From contig CM060307.1 in assembly GCA_030674185.1 (NCBI GenBank), forward strand, positions 77,660,635 through 77,724,634: a stretch of DNA of 64,000 nucleotides, written 5' to 3'. The stretch is from Monoplex corrugatus. Its lineage: Eukaryota > Mollusca > Gastropoda > Littorinimorpha > Ranellidae. The notes below the pieces were generated by a model that was not told the DNA's origin, did no database searches, and was given only the letters and a program-made list of their open reading frames with translations. The position numbers were made by a program, and so were the translations under genes. Below are positions 1-12,800 of this stretch, in pieces (within the stretch, counting starts at the first letter, position 1; each line of letters opens with the position of its first letter).

Positions 1-109
1 GTGAGAGAGAATAAAAGACTTTCGCGCGCGCGCGCACACAACACACTCATACACACAAACATACAGAAAGAATTATCTGGAAAAGAGGGGGGGGGGGGGG
101 GTCAATTGG

Positions 110-232
110 ATTTAAAAGCAGAAAGGTAGGTGATAGACGAAGGGAAAATGGATGTTTATTCCAGGCAGATGGTCCTGAAATAACAAAAGAACTGCGGCAC
201 CTAAACCAGATGCATCCATGATTTCTGAACAT
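110..232 (-). mobile_element. LINE ORF2 C-terminal fragment (CR1/L2-like)
   Basis: The minus strand reads a short peptide containing SGPSAWNKHPFSLR followed by SPTF. This matches the pattern near the C-terminus of CR1/L2-like LINE reverse transcriptases, and the related motif SGPLSWNKLPLSVRQQPTF is encoded at about 2100-2150 in this window. It is a short orphan piece with no start or upstream domains. Clade assignment is inference. Confidence 0.5.
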
Positions 233-236
233 ACAT

Positions 237-735
237 GAACAGAATTAGAAAGTGCTATCAGAAATTCAAAGAGAATGAAAACATTAAAAGGGATGGGGTT
301 ACCAATGAGATGATCCTAATTCTTGGTCCCCAGAATAAAGGGAAGCTACTTGAACTTTACAACTGATCCTGGAATATTTTCCCTACTATTTGGAAGAAAG
401 CCATTATCACTCCTTGACCTGAAAAAAAAGGGTAGACGAAACCAATTCAGCCTACCTAGGGATATAGGAAAGACTCTGGAATGAATCATCAACAGGAAAT
501 TCCAGTGGCACTTCAAAAGCAAGAATCTGATTAACAAAGAGCAAATAGTTTTCAGGAAGAACAGGAGCACTGAATGTCCTCGGTCTGTTTTACCTAATCT
601 CCTGAAAATGCCTTTCTGAAGAGAAAGTCATCTTTGTCTTTGTCAATCTCACCAAGCCTTTGACAAAATATGGGGAAAAAAGATCTGGAAGCAAGCGGTT
701 CTCCTGATTTTATGAACCAAGGGGTGTTAATGTTC
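237..735 (+). mobile_element. LINE reverse transcriptase fragment, decayed (I/Nimb-like)
   Basis: Reading the plus strand across several frames and stops gives a recognisable RT N-terminal series: DGVTNEMI, then LLELYN.SWN, PTIWKKAII, a degraded K(P)N.YRPISL region, and finally a piece resembling the FVDLTKAFDKVWKEGLLLKL block. The order fits LINE RT motifs 1 to 3. The fragment has several frameshifts and in-frame stops and ends abruptly near 735, where an unrelated dispersed repeat starts. The family resembles the endonuclease piece at 33117-34282. It is a dead copy. Confidence 0.6.
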
Positions 736-1010
736 CAGTTTTTTTCTCAGATGCATGTATGCACGTTGGTTTTGAGCGCACCGTGCTGCTGTCGGTATAT
801 TGCTGCACAATCTGCAAACTTGTACAGTCTGCAAAGTCTATCTTCCATGGGCATGTACGCTGAGTGTTTTGATATTTCCATAAACCACTGGACACTGACA
901 CTACTTACAGGATCTTTAACTGCATGTTTGATGTTCAGCGTGGTTTAAGCACTAATCGGCCTGCACGCGTGTTGACCTCGGCTGGGAGATCTGAAAAATA
1001 TCCACCCTTT
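736..1010. repeat. Dispersed repeat, copy 1 (second copy near 30025-30265)
   Basis: This stretch shares a mosaic of words with 30025-30265: a TATTGCTGCACA block, a TCTGCA block, TCTATCTTC, GGGCATG, a GGACACTGAC/GGGCACTGAC block, TTACAGGAT and a GGGAGATC block, all in the same order and orientation. It therefore belongs to an interspersed family. No coding motif was seen, and the class is unknown. Confidence 0.6.
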
Positions 1011-1098
1011 ACCCGCTAGGCGGAAAAAGAGGGAAAAGAGGAGATAGTAAGCTTTTGTTTTTGAAACACCACTCATGAGCGTATATTTGGGATTAGAA

Positions 1099-1150
<52 letters not shown>

Positions 1151-1255
1151 CGTGTGTGTGTGCGTGTGTTGCGCGCATGTATGTCTGTTTTGCGCGCAAG
1201 TGTGTGTTCTGCATGCGTGTGTGTGTGTGTGTGTGTGTGTGTATACGTGTGTGTT
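1099..1255. repeat. (TG)n microsatellite, interrupted
   Basis: A long run of TG with CG interruptions occupies most of this interval. Open frames across it coding CVCV or HTHT are products of the repeat, not genes. Confidence 0.95.
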
Positions 1256-1448
1256 TGATGCAGAATAAAAAGCACGTCAAATCATTTCGATTTGGGGCTC
1301 CTCTGGATGAGCTCCCCTGCACCTATTTACGAGACTGTGGCAACGTGGCTGCGTATGTACCTTTGGTTTTACTCCCATTAATTTGTCATAGAGTTATTAT
1401 GTTTGATTGTAAACATAGTAAACAAAAGACTAACTGCCTTTACAATAC

Positions 1449-1612
<164 letters not shown>

Positions 1613-1738
1613 TCTGAAATGATGCACAAAAAAGATTTTTAAGCACAGTGGAAAATGTAGTGTAGAACTTACACAAGGGCTGTCACGAAAATGATAATGA
1701 AAATTCAGAACACATGGAGAACAATTTCGAAAAAGAGA

Positions 1739-1831
1739 CAATAATAATAATAATTACAATATTTGTATAGCGCAAAATCTTGATAAAATCAAATCTAAGC
1801 GCTGAAACAGACAACCACACACACGCACGCA

Positions 1832-1887
<56 letters not shown>

Positions 1888-4110
1888 ACACACACACCCC
1901 ACACACACACACAACACACACACACACACGCATGGCTATAAATGGGGAGAAAGAATAAATGCAATGGAAAATTATAGAGAGCATATTATATACAATTATA
2001 TATTACAATGTGATTCCCCTCCGAGTGGAGACAGGCTGCAGAGGGGGTTGAGTGAGGTCAGGATTTTATGCAGAGGAGAAAAAGTGAGTTTTGAGAGCGG
2101 ACTTAAAGGAGACAAAAGTAGGTTGCTGACGGACTGAGAGAGGAAGTTTGTTCCAGGAGAGTGGACCAGAAACAGAGAAGGTTCGTGGACCATAGATATT
2201 GAGCTTAGTGCGTGGAAAGCGAAAAGTCAGAGGATCGGAGGCAGAGCGGAGGGTACGTGAGAGAACATAGATCTCAAGTAGGCTTGACAGGTAATCGGGG
2301 GCTGCGTTATTGAGGCTTTTGTAGCACATGGTGTCTAGTTTGTACTGTATGCGCTTTGATACAGGGAGCCAGTGAAGTTGTGCCAGGAGAGGAGATATGT
2401 GGTCAGCTTTTTTTCTTTTTGAGTACAAGGCGTGCAGCATTGTTTTGAATGCGCTGTAGGATGTGAATGGTGGAGGCAGGAAGACCAGACAGGAGTGAAT
2501 TGCAATAGTCAATGCGAGACATTATGAAGGAGAGAACGAGTTTTGCAGTTGTTTCGACAGAGAGATACTTCCTGATCAGGCTTATACGATGGAGGTGATA
2601 GTAGCAAGATCTGGCAGTTTGAGAAACAAAGTTGTTCATGGAGAGGGTAGAGTCAATGCAGACACCAAGGTTTTTAGCTGAATCAGAAATTGGGACTGAT
2701 GTGTTATTTAATGGGAGAGAAAGAGGAGGCAGCTGAGAAAGTTTCTGACGGGTGCCAATGAGGATAGCTTCTGTCTTGTCGTCGTTAAGTTGAAGTTTAT
2801 TGCATGTCATCCAGTTCTTAATGTCCGAGTAACACTCAGTGGTACGAGTCAAGAGGCGCTGTACATTGTCAGGTGAGTCACTGTCTTGAAGTTGGGTGTC
2901 ATCAGCATAGAAGTGGTGTTTTATAGAGTGGGAGTTGATGATAGTGGACAGGGGGAGGTGTAAAGAGTGAAAAGAACAGGGCCAAGGACAGATCCTTGTG
3001 GAACACCACAGGTCAGGTATGCAGGTTGAGAGTAAGTGCCATTGATGAGAATAGTTTGTTTTCTGTTTGATAGATATGAAGTGAACCAGGAGAGAGCAAT
3101 GTCAGAGATGCCAAAAGTATGATGAAGTCTAGAAAGGAGAATACCATGATCAATGGTATCAAGGCTGCAGACAGATCGAGGAGTGTGAGGAGAGAGACTT
3201 TGCCAGTATCAGTTGCAAGGAGGAGATTGTTGAGAATGTGTAGTAGGGCAGTTTCAGTGCTATGGCACTGGCGATAGGCTGACGAACGGATTGAGGAGAT
3301 TGTTGGCAGACAGGTGAGAGTTCAGCTGGTTGAGGACAACTTTTTCAAGCAGTTTTGACAAGAAAGAGAGATTAGAGATAGGCCGGTAATTTTTCAGTTC
3401 ATTTGGGTCTAAATTGTATTTCTTGAGGAGAGGGTGAACAATAGCAGACTTGAAAGAATCTGGGACAGTTCCAGTTTGAAGAGAAGTGTTGATGATGTCA
3501 GTGATGAATGGGAGGAGAGTAGGGAGACAGTCGGAGTAGAGAGAACCTGGAAGAGGATCCAGTTCACAGGTTTTGAGCGACATGGATCTGATTGTGTTGA
3601 GAATTTCTTCTTGTGAGACTGGGGTAAAAGTAGTAAGAGGTGTGCCAGAGAAGGAAGGGTCAGGTGGGCATGGTTGACAGGGTGTCCTGTCAAGCCTGTC
3701 ACGAAGAGTTTGTATTTTGGTGGTGAAATACTTGGAAAATACAGATGGGAGTTCTTCATTTTTGTGTTTTGTTGGGAGAGGTAAATCTTTTCGTGTGCCA
3801 AGGAGATGATTCATGGTTGTAAAGAGTTCTTTTGAAGAAGAGGCATTCAGGATTTTGGTTTGGAAATAGCTTGTTTTTGCAGATGCAATGAGATGGGATA
3901 CTTTTGTTTAGAGGCTTGGAAAAGTTGCCTATGTAGCCTACAGTGAGTTTGGATTTGCGCCAGCGGCGCTCTGCTCTGCGGCGGGCGCGTTTTGCACAGG
4001 CAATCTGATGAGTGAGCCAGGGGGTAGGGGGGCGGTCAGGTAAAAGACGGGTTGTGGCTGGAGCATGAGTGTCCAGAAGATGATGGAGAGTAGTATAGAC
4101 AACTGAAAAA
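1739..4110 (-). mobile_element. 5'-truncated CR1/L2-like non-LTR retrotransposon, inactive
   Basis: The minus strand encodes, from high to low coordinate: a linker region (about 4080-3820); an RT N-terminus with LKNYRPISNLSFLSKLLEKV (3420-3370); a DLSAAFDTIDH-type block (about 3150); GVPQGSVLGPVLFTLY (about 2990); the catalytic FYADD (2898-2912); then the thumb and C-terminal region to about 2066, containing MSRIDYCNSLLSGLP and SGPLSWNKLPLS. Frames change several times, so the ORF is broken. The endonuclease domain is missing, so the copy is 5' truncated near 4110. The 3' end (1739-1803, reading minus) ends in a TTATTATT tail after a GCGCTTAGATTTGATTTTAT block; a CA microsatellite (about 1815-1930) sits in the 3' UTR. 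Clade call is by motif recognition only. Confidence 0.85.
1815..1930. repeat. (CA)n microsatellite in LINE 3' UTR
   Basis: An interrupted CA tract lies between the LINE stop codon region and its TTATT tail on the minus strand. Confidence 0.9.
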
Positions 4111-4189
4111 CATCTTGTCGAAATCTACATCAAAGACGAAAACTGTACAACAACAGAACAGTTGAGATAATGTTCTCGCCTTTTGACAG

Positions 4190-4722
4190 GTTTCTGGTGG
4201 AAACAGGGGAGATCATTCGACGTCACGTGGACATAGAAGGCCTGTTCCGGAAATCAGCTGATCTACGTCGTCATGGTGAACTGAAGGTATAACGCTTTTC
4301 GGAGAACATGACGTCAAACGCACTTTTTATGGTTTATTTTCCTCTAAAATGCCGTCAGCAGTCTTTTAAACAAACAAACAAAAACACACACACACAAAAA
4401 AAAGATTTGGTTTATACTAAGATAATAATGACGATGGAATAACCTTAGCATACCACAGACAGATAATAAGATTTGATCTGTTTTGGGCATACTGATTACA
4501 AGAGCAAGAGAGTATTGCGGCAACATTTGCAATTCCTGCCGAAGGAGACATTTGCATTGTCTCGTTTACAACCGCCAGAATCGTTGACACCAGAACAGAC
4601 TCTGAAATTCGCACGAATGTCCCCTGTCACGTCAATGGAAGCAAAAGATGACACAGCACTCCTGGCTCTCATGTTGGCCATGATAAAAGAGCATAGATAA
4701 AGAGTCATGGACACACACATAC

Positions 4723-4761
<39 letters not shown>

Positions 4762-5616
4762 ATCTATCTATCTATCATATACATATATATGTATACACAC
4801 ACACACACATACGACCTCAATACTGTCCACCAAGTTCAGTACTTGGGGTCCACCATAAGTGACAACCTCTCCCTGGACGCTGAAATCAGCGCCAGAATTG
4901 CAAAGGCCTCATCTGTTATGGCTAAACTGAACAAGCGGGTCTGGTCCAACAGCAGTCTCACTGCGAACACCAAAATGCAGGTGTACAGAGCATGTGTGTT
5001 GAGCACACTTCTCTACTCAAGTGAAGCTAGACCACATACGCCAGCCAAAAAAAGAGGCTCAACATTTTCCATCTCCGCTGCTTGCGACGCATCCTCGGCA
5101 TCCAATGGCAAGACAGGGTGACCAACACAGACGTCCTCCGTCGTGCGGGCCTACAGACCATCTTTGCCCTTCTAAGCCAACGCCGACTACGCTGGCTTGG
5201 CCATGTGCGTCGAATGGAGGATGGACGCATACCAAAAGACGTTCTCTACGGCGAACTGGCAAACCGGAAGCGAACTCCAGGACGCCCACAGCTACGCTTT
5301 GTAGACGCATGCAAAAGGGACCTTAGAAGCTCAGGGATTGACCCAGGCTCTTGGGAAACTCTGGCGGAAGACAGGGCAGCGTGGCGGAGAGGAGGAGAGC
5401 AGAAAGCGCAGATGAGAAAAGGGCTCTTCGCAAGCAACGTTCCAGAAACCAGACAATAGCGACTCAATTTGTATGTGGCAGATGTGACAGAGATTGTCAC
5501 TCAAGAATCGGCCTGCACAGCCACAGCAGAAAGTGCACGTCATGACCACAACGCCTCCTGGTGCAGACTATCATCTCCTGAGATGTAAAGAGGCCGACGA
5601 CACACATATATATATG

Positions 5617-5660
<44 letters not shown>

Positions 5661-8600
5661 TGCGTATATATTCATATATCGATGGGTCAGCTACCGTCAG
5701 TGCTGTGACAAATGGAGAAACAGTACTCAACAAATTCCCCGGGCTCAAACAATTGCTGCCATTGTTTTTAAAGGAAACACTGCGGTATCAGGTATATCAC
5801 GAGCAGAAATAGAGGCACTAATACAAGTAGACTCCACGGTTCAGACAACAGATTACACTTGCCAGATTCCCTCTCCGCTCTCCAAGCTCTGTAGAATGAC
5901 AAGCTTCTCGACCTGACCAAGGCCTTCCAGCAAGTTAGCAGAATTATAAGTAGGTCTCTAGTGGATTTTCGCTCCCTGTGAGATACCACGAAATTAAACG
6001 GCACTGGACCTGCAGGAACAGAAGCTCACGAAGGCCAACCAGACAACAGCGTCGGCTACATTCGAAAGAGGAACACCATCAGATCACCTCTTAAGCCACG
6101 GACAGAAAGGGACGGCTGCCATCTTCTGTCCAGAGAGCAGCAAGTGGTCCTGATAAGGCTCCGCACCGACCACAACTGGCAAAACACACATATGAACCAC
6201 AGGTTCAAACTGACACCTTCCTCAACCTGCCCTTGTGATCAACAGAACACATATTGCAGCCATGTTGCCTCTGTCAAGTGAAACAACAAGAGGCATGGAC
6301 GATTACAACTCTGCTAATCTCCAAGTTCTGTGGAAGCCGGCAAAACTAGAGAAGAAAAGAACGACCAAAGTCATTGTCAGATATGACCTAACCATGCAGA
6401 AGGTGAACGAAAAAAGGAGGAATTATGTCTGACAAGCTTGTTGCCGGTTCCCAAAAGACAAAAGCGGAGCTTGCCCACTGTTGATTTTCATTAAGTACTC
6501 AAGGACCAGGTACTCAGGTTGCAGAACAAGGTGATGATAGAAACACGCTGATGACATCTTCAGCTTCTATGTAACCTGTGAGTTCTGAGCTGAATGATAT
6601 TGCCCATTTCCGCTTCTATCTGCTAGTGGAACTGATCACACATCCATGTACATTTCCCATCAGCAGCTTCATCCAATGCAAGTCTCACCCAACGTTGTCA
6701 AGTCCAACCTAACGCAAATTTCCAACCATTCCCTGCGGGAAAAAGGAATTAATGTTGGGGCCATTACAACATGGCAAAATTGATAAGAAAAAAATGGTCA
6801 AGCTAGTATAACATTCTGTTTTTGTTTTTTTTTAAAAACAGATACCGACAATTCAGATTTTGTACGTCTCAAGGTCATTGTAACTTTGTAACTTAAAAAA
6901 GCATAAGACGAAATACAATTTGACATGAAGTGAAGACAAAAGTAGACTTTCAGAAATAGACGAAGATTTAAACAGAGACTGAAAGAGACTACCAGAGACA
7001 AAAAGACTGATTAGATTGATTCATTCTTAGCGCCAACACAACGTGGTCCTTAGCATCCTTATGTGCATCCCCACCCCACCCCCATCAATTTGTTCCCTCT
7101 TAAAGTTCCAGTCAAATGAAGAGTAATAAAAATCATTAGCGCCACCAGAACTGGCATCCTTTGCTATCACACATTTCTTCACCTGTACACGACGGAGGTC
7201 TTAATCAATTTCACTACTACAGTATGCAATTAATCTACATTCAAATTTCGTTTGTGGAAGATTTTAGATGGCAATCTTTTTTCATTCGTGCTAGCAACAG
7301 TCTTGAAGATGGGTATGGGCTGTAAAAAAACATAGTTTGCCTAGCACAATACATACGTGGTTAACCTTAATATCAAAGGAGATGCATGTGCTGGATCTGT
7401 GCCTACTCATTTCCACCCCAAGAAAGTTAGTCGAGATGGATCACACACACACACACACTCAGATGAGATAAAACAGCATCGATTCCGTGACACAGCTGAA
7501 AGCAGAACGTGGGGAGGACCTGGGAGACCTGGACGTGCATGAGGTGACCTGCTTGGTGAAGACCTTCCTCCGCTTGCTTCCTGAGCCTCTTCTGCCATGC
7601 CTGTTTCACAACCCCTTCCTCTCCTCCATGGATCTTCCTGCAGACCAGCGGAAGGATGCTGTGCAAAGTCTGTGCTTTGCCTTGCCCGCCGCTCACCTGT
7701 CCTGCCTTCGCTACTTCATGAATCTTTTGGCTTTCATTACCAATCACGTGGACAAGAACAGGTGAATCGCACCACCATGGTTAACGTGGACTTGATTCTT
7801 GTTCCTTTGTTGACGCTGATTACCTTGGATGCTTGTTCGGTTCTTTGACTTGGTGTGCATTGGATTCTTGTTTGTTTTCTTTGTTGACTTAAAATTACGT
7901 GGGATTCTTGTTTCTTTGTTAAATTGGATTACGTGGGATTCTAGTTTGCTTTTTGCTTTTTTATAAATTGGATTACACAGGATTCTTGTTTGTTTCTCCC
8001 TTAACTTGGATTACATCAGATTCCTGTTCCTTTGTTGACTTGGATGACATCGAATTCTTGTTTCTTTGTTGATTTTGATTACACTGGATTCTCCTTTCTT
8101 TGTTAACTTGAATTACATTGAATTCTTGTTGATTTCGATTACATTTGGTTCTCGTTTCTCTGTTAATTTGAATTACATTGGATTTTCGCTTCAAATTGAT
8201 CTCGGATTACACTGGATTATTAATTTTGTTGTTGTTGTTAATTTGGATTACATTTCATTGTTTCTTGTTTGCTTCTTTGTTAAGCTTGATTACATATTGG
8301 ACTCCTCGTGTTTATTTTTTGTTCTCGTGCATTGCATTGGGTTCTTGTTTATTTCTTTGTTGACTTGTATCACATCGGATTCTTCTTTCTTACTTTGTTA
8401 ATTTGGATTATAGTGAAATCTTGATTCTCTGTTAACTTGGATTACATAGGATGTTTCTTGGTCGACTTGGATCACGTTGGGTTCTTGTTTGTTTCTTTGT
8501 TAACCTGGACTACATCTGAATTGTCTGTATGGGAGGGGGAGGGGGGTCAGTTGCTTTGTTTCGGATATTTTTCTGTTGTTGTTGTTGTTTTGTTAACTTG

Positions 8601-9726
8601 GATGACATTGGATTCTTGTTTCTTTAATTGGATTACATTGGATTCTTGTTCGCTCATCACAACTATTCTTTTCACAAGCAATGCATGTTTCTTCTTCCCG
8701 GAGAAAGCATGTTGCCACAGTAGGGTGCCATTACCTGTGTTAAACTGTAGAATGCAAAGTAAAGCGTTTTTCTTTATGTATCAGAATGAATTGTTAGCCA
8801 AAAGATGTTTACAGTGACAAAGAAACCTATAGGTCTGTTGGCTACATGTACAGTTTTCAACTATGTTAAACTGTAGAATGCAAAGTAAAGCGTTTTTCTT
8901 TATCTGTCAGAATGAATTGTTAGCCCAAAGATTTTTACAGTGACAAAGAAACCTATAGGCATGTTAGCTACATGTACAGTTTTCACCTATGTTAAACTGT
9001 AGAATGCAAAATAAAGCGTTTTTCTTTATCTGTCAGAATGAATTGTTAGCCCAAAGATTTTTAGTGACAAAGAAACCTATAGGCATGTTGGCTACATGTA
9101 CAGTTTTCACCTGTGTTAAACTGTAATGCAAAGTAAAGTGTTTTTTCTTTATCTGTCAGAATGAATTTTTAGCCAAAAGACTTTTACAGTGACAAAGAAC
9201 CCCATAGGCCTTGTTGGCTACCTGTACAGTTTTTATCCACAACTGAAATTATTATTTAATGGTGAAATTATTATGTAATAGGTCTACACGGTTTTGTCCA
9301 GACGCTGAATAAACGAATACCGTATCAGTGTATACTGTCCTAACTGCGATATGCAGCTCAGATTCACTGGCACTGAAGTGTGCTGATTGAAAACGAACAA
9401 ATAAAGCAATACCGAAGTAAATTTATCTGAAAATGGTTTTTGTAGCTGGAACGCGTGATGTGTGTTGGCACAGAATGAATGCCCGAAACCTGGCAGTGGT
9501 GCTGACTCCAAGTCTCATTCGACTCAAAGCCCGCACTAAACTGATGAGCCCTGAAGAGTTGCGGGTCCTGCCCAAGCAGACGGCGCTGGTGGAACATCTC
9601 ATTAGCCAAGCACGTGTGATCGGCTGCATGACATCACAGCTGCGTCACCTCAGCGTTAGGATGGCAAAAGAGCTTTTGCGAAAGAAACTAAGCGCAAAGA
9701 AGATAAAGAAAGGTATGCACAGATTT

Positions 9727-9801
<75 letters not shown>

Positions 9802-12800
9802 AATGTTTTGAAGAAAAAAATATTAAAACTAAATTTCTATATTGAAGTCATGGCCATGGTGGTTTTATGTAAACCACAACAGTTCAACTTAATTGTGATC
9901 TTGAATATAAATCTGCTGAAAAATTACTCGTTGAAAGAAACCGGCTTGATGTCTGACATATGTATAAGAATGTCTTATATCTAACAATTGGATAGAGGAA
10001 TGAATCTCAGAGTACTTGTTTCTGTAATTCAATAAAGATCAATTCATTGACCATGGTGGTTAATCCGTTGAAAACTTCTCTTGAAAGAAAATCTTAAAAT
10101 TTTCTTAATTTGGTATCTTATTGACGGTAAGATAGTTTCACGAATTATAGAGTTCTACTACCATGGTTAGAAAAAAATGAAAGAATTCAACGAGATTAAA
10201 CTGTATGGAATATCTTAAACAAACACTGAGTTTGACTATTTGACAGGTAAACCCAAGGTAAACCTGAAAGAACGGCTTGGTGCAACACTTGCAGCCCTCG
10301 ATGTGGTAGCTAGTCTTCACTTTCGTCCTACAACCTGTACAACAGTGTCTGATACACTACTTGTGGATGGACCTCATGAGCAAGCCATCATTGCAGGTTC
10401 AATGCCACGGATGCCATACACAAACTGTCGGACAGATATTGCTAGTCATTCTATTAGCAAGAAGAGAAAAGAGTGCAGCAAGGAGAGACTTTCCTGCCAG
10501 AAGAGCAGACGCAGGTCTAAAAAGAGACGACCTAAAAATGTCAGGTGTGCCATGGCGCCCACAGAGTGTTCTAGATCTAAAGTGATGATATTACCTTTGA
10601 TTCAGTCGTGGTCAAGTGCTATTCCTGTCATGTCCAACTGCAGCTTTCAAGATGGCTCAGACAATATGTCCTGTTCTTCAGAAGATAGCACGTGGTCTGA
10701 CGAGGATTCCTATCATTCAGACACAAATGAGGAGTCGGAGATTCAGCCTGAAGTAGTAAAAAGAAGTGTCTTACATTCTGCTAAAGATGATGTTTTGCTA
10801 GTGAAGAAGTTGAACAGTTCATCTGAAAGAAAATCTTTGGACAGTTCACCTAAAGTAAAATCTATCTCACCCGATTATATTTGTCACAAAGCAACAGAAG
10901 GAGAAAAGCTACTCTCTCAGGACCAAACTTGCACCATAAATACGCAAGGAATTTTGATAAAAGAACAGAAAACTTGGCGACCAATTAAGAGCCACCAACT
11001 TGCACGCTTAACTAGACGATGTGTGTCGTTTGAGTCTATTTACGAGCCTCGTCAAAGAAACATTAAAAAATGCCCAAGTGCAGATAACTTCTCAGATAAA
11101 GGGAATTTGACTGACCCTAGAAAGGAAGGCATACGCTTAACATATGCTTCCAGTCATACCAGTCCCAATACTCCCCAGCACAAAATCAAATGCATGACTT
11201 CAAGTAAAACCAGCCCCAGTCGTCTTATAGAATTGTTTGAATCCAAAAGCAGTGGCACAATTGTTGCTAATTTCAACCAATTGCTATTTTCTAAACGAGG
11301 ACATTCAAAGGAAAATACAAACCAGTTTGAAAGCAGTACAAAGCTAGATAAGGAAAGTCATCAATTTTCAAACGATCTGCGTGAACTTGAAATCCAAACA
11401 CAAAATGGCAAATTCATTGAAGGGAAGGAATTAAAGCAACACGATATAGACGAATCTAGAATGGCAAAAGGAAACATGGTGTCTGTTCCATGCAATTCAA
11501 ACACTGAGGACATATCTAAAGCAGCAGAAGACGTGTCTTTTAGTCGTTTATCTTCAAATGCAAATCTAGAAACAGTAGATGACCAGCAGATCTCCTTTGC
11601 CAGCAGGCTACTGTCAGTTTGCCTTCAACAACACGCCATTTTGGGCTACCACACTAAAACAGTTGTACAAACACAGCCAGCTGGCAAACTGAAAAGGCGC
11701 TTACTTCATTCGAGTCACAGACGTCCAGTCATAGAAGAACAGGGACATCAGGTGTCAACACAGAATTGTCCAGTTGACCAAACATCTTTATCTGGAAATA
11801 TGACATCTGATTCTGAAGATAATGCATGTCTGTTAAAAACTCGAAAAGATTCTGATCCATTAGAGCTTATGAACTCTTTGTCAAGCCATCGTGAGAATAC
11901 TCAGTCTGAAGACAGTTTTCAGCACAGTCCGTCACATCAACAGGCCACATCTCCATGTCGACAAAGTGGGCTTACTTGTGGCATAGAAACACCATCATGC
12001 CATCAATCAAATTCTCACAGGTTATTATCACCTTCGACAGTCTCTCCTCATCGAAAACATAGACATACTTGTGCCGTAGAAAAACCAACATGTAGTCAGT
12101 TTCAGTACCTTCAGGGAGATCCAAACGTTGGATTTGATCAGAAACGGTTTTCTTGTGGTATGGAAAGTTCACCATGTCATCTTTTTCACCATTTGAAAAA
12201 TGAACGATCTGTCAATTTAAAGAACAAACAAGAAGGATTTGCCTCAAAGGTGCAAACATTACCTGTCAACCATGTGAATTCGTTTCAGAATAATTTTCCC
12301 ATAAGCGAATCCAACCAGTCACATACAGTTTGTGAAGGTGTAAGCCTACCTTCACACCACCGTTCTAATGATGTGCCAGAATCTGAAATTCTACAACAAT
12401 GGCATTTGTGTGAAATGGCAAGATCACAAGACAATAGATGTCTTCGCTTACAAGACGAGTCTACTGAAGAATATAATTACTGCAAAGAAATTGAAAGACG
12501 AGAAAACAACAATCTCCATCACTTACAATATGATTCTAATGAAGAATGCAGTTGCTGCAGAAGATTTTCGAATAGTCTGGAGCATATGCCTTATCATTTT
12601 AAGCAGCACCAAACTCAAATGGTGTGTGAATCCAGAAATCAGCAAAGGTTTTGTCACCATCAAAGTGAGCATTGTGCAAACACAAATCAGTCAAAGTGGT
12701 TATATTCCATGGAAGAACAACAAAAGCGTATTGATGAAAATTTGCCATACAGAAATAAAATATTTCCAGAGTATAGCTCATATCACAGATCGTCTTATGG

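Noticed and set aside
4473..4720. ORFs on both strands, the minus one rich in Cys (CKRDNANVSFGRNCKCC)
   Set aside because: Intron sequence; no start context, splice sites or family similarity that I recognise.
8066..8817. Hydrophobic ORF resembling a membrane protein
   Set aside because: Encoded by the degenerate 30-36 bp minisatellite.
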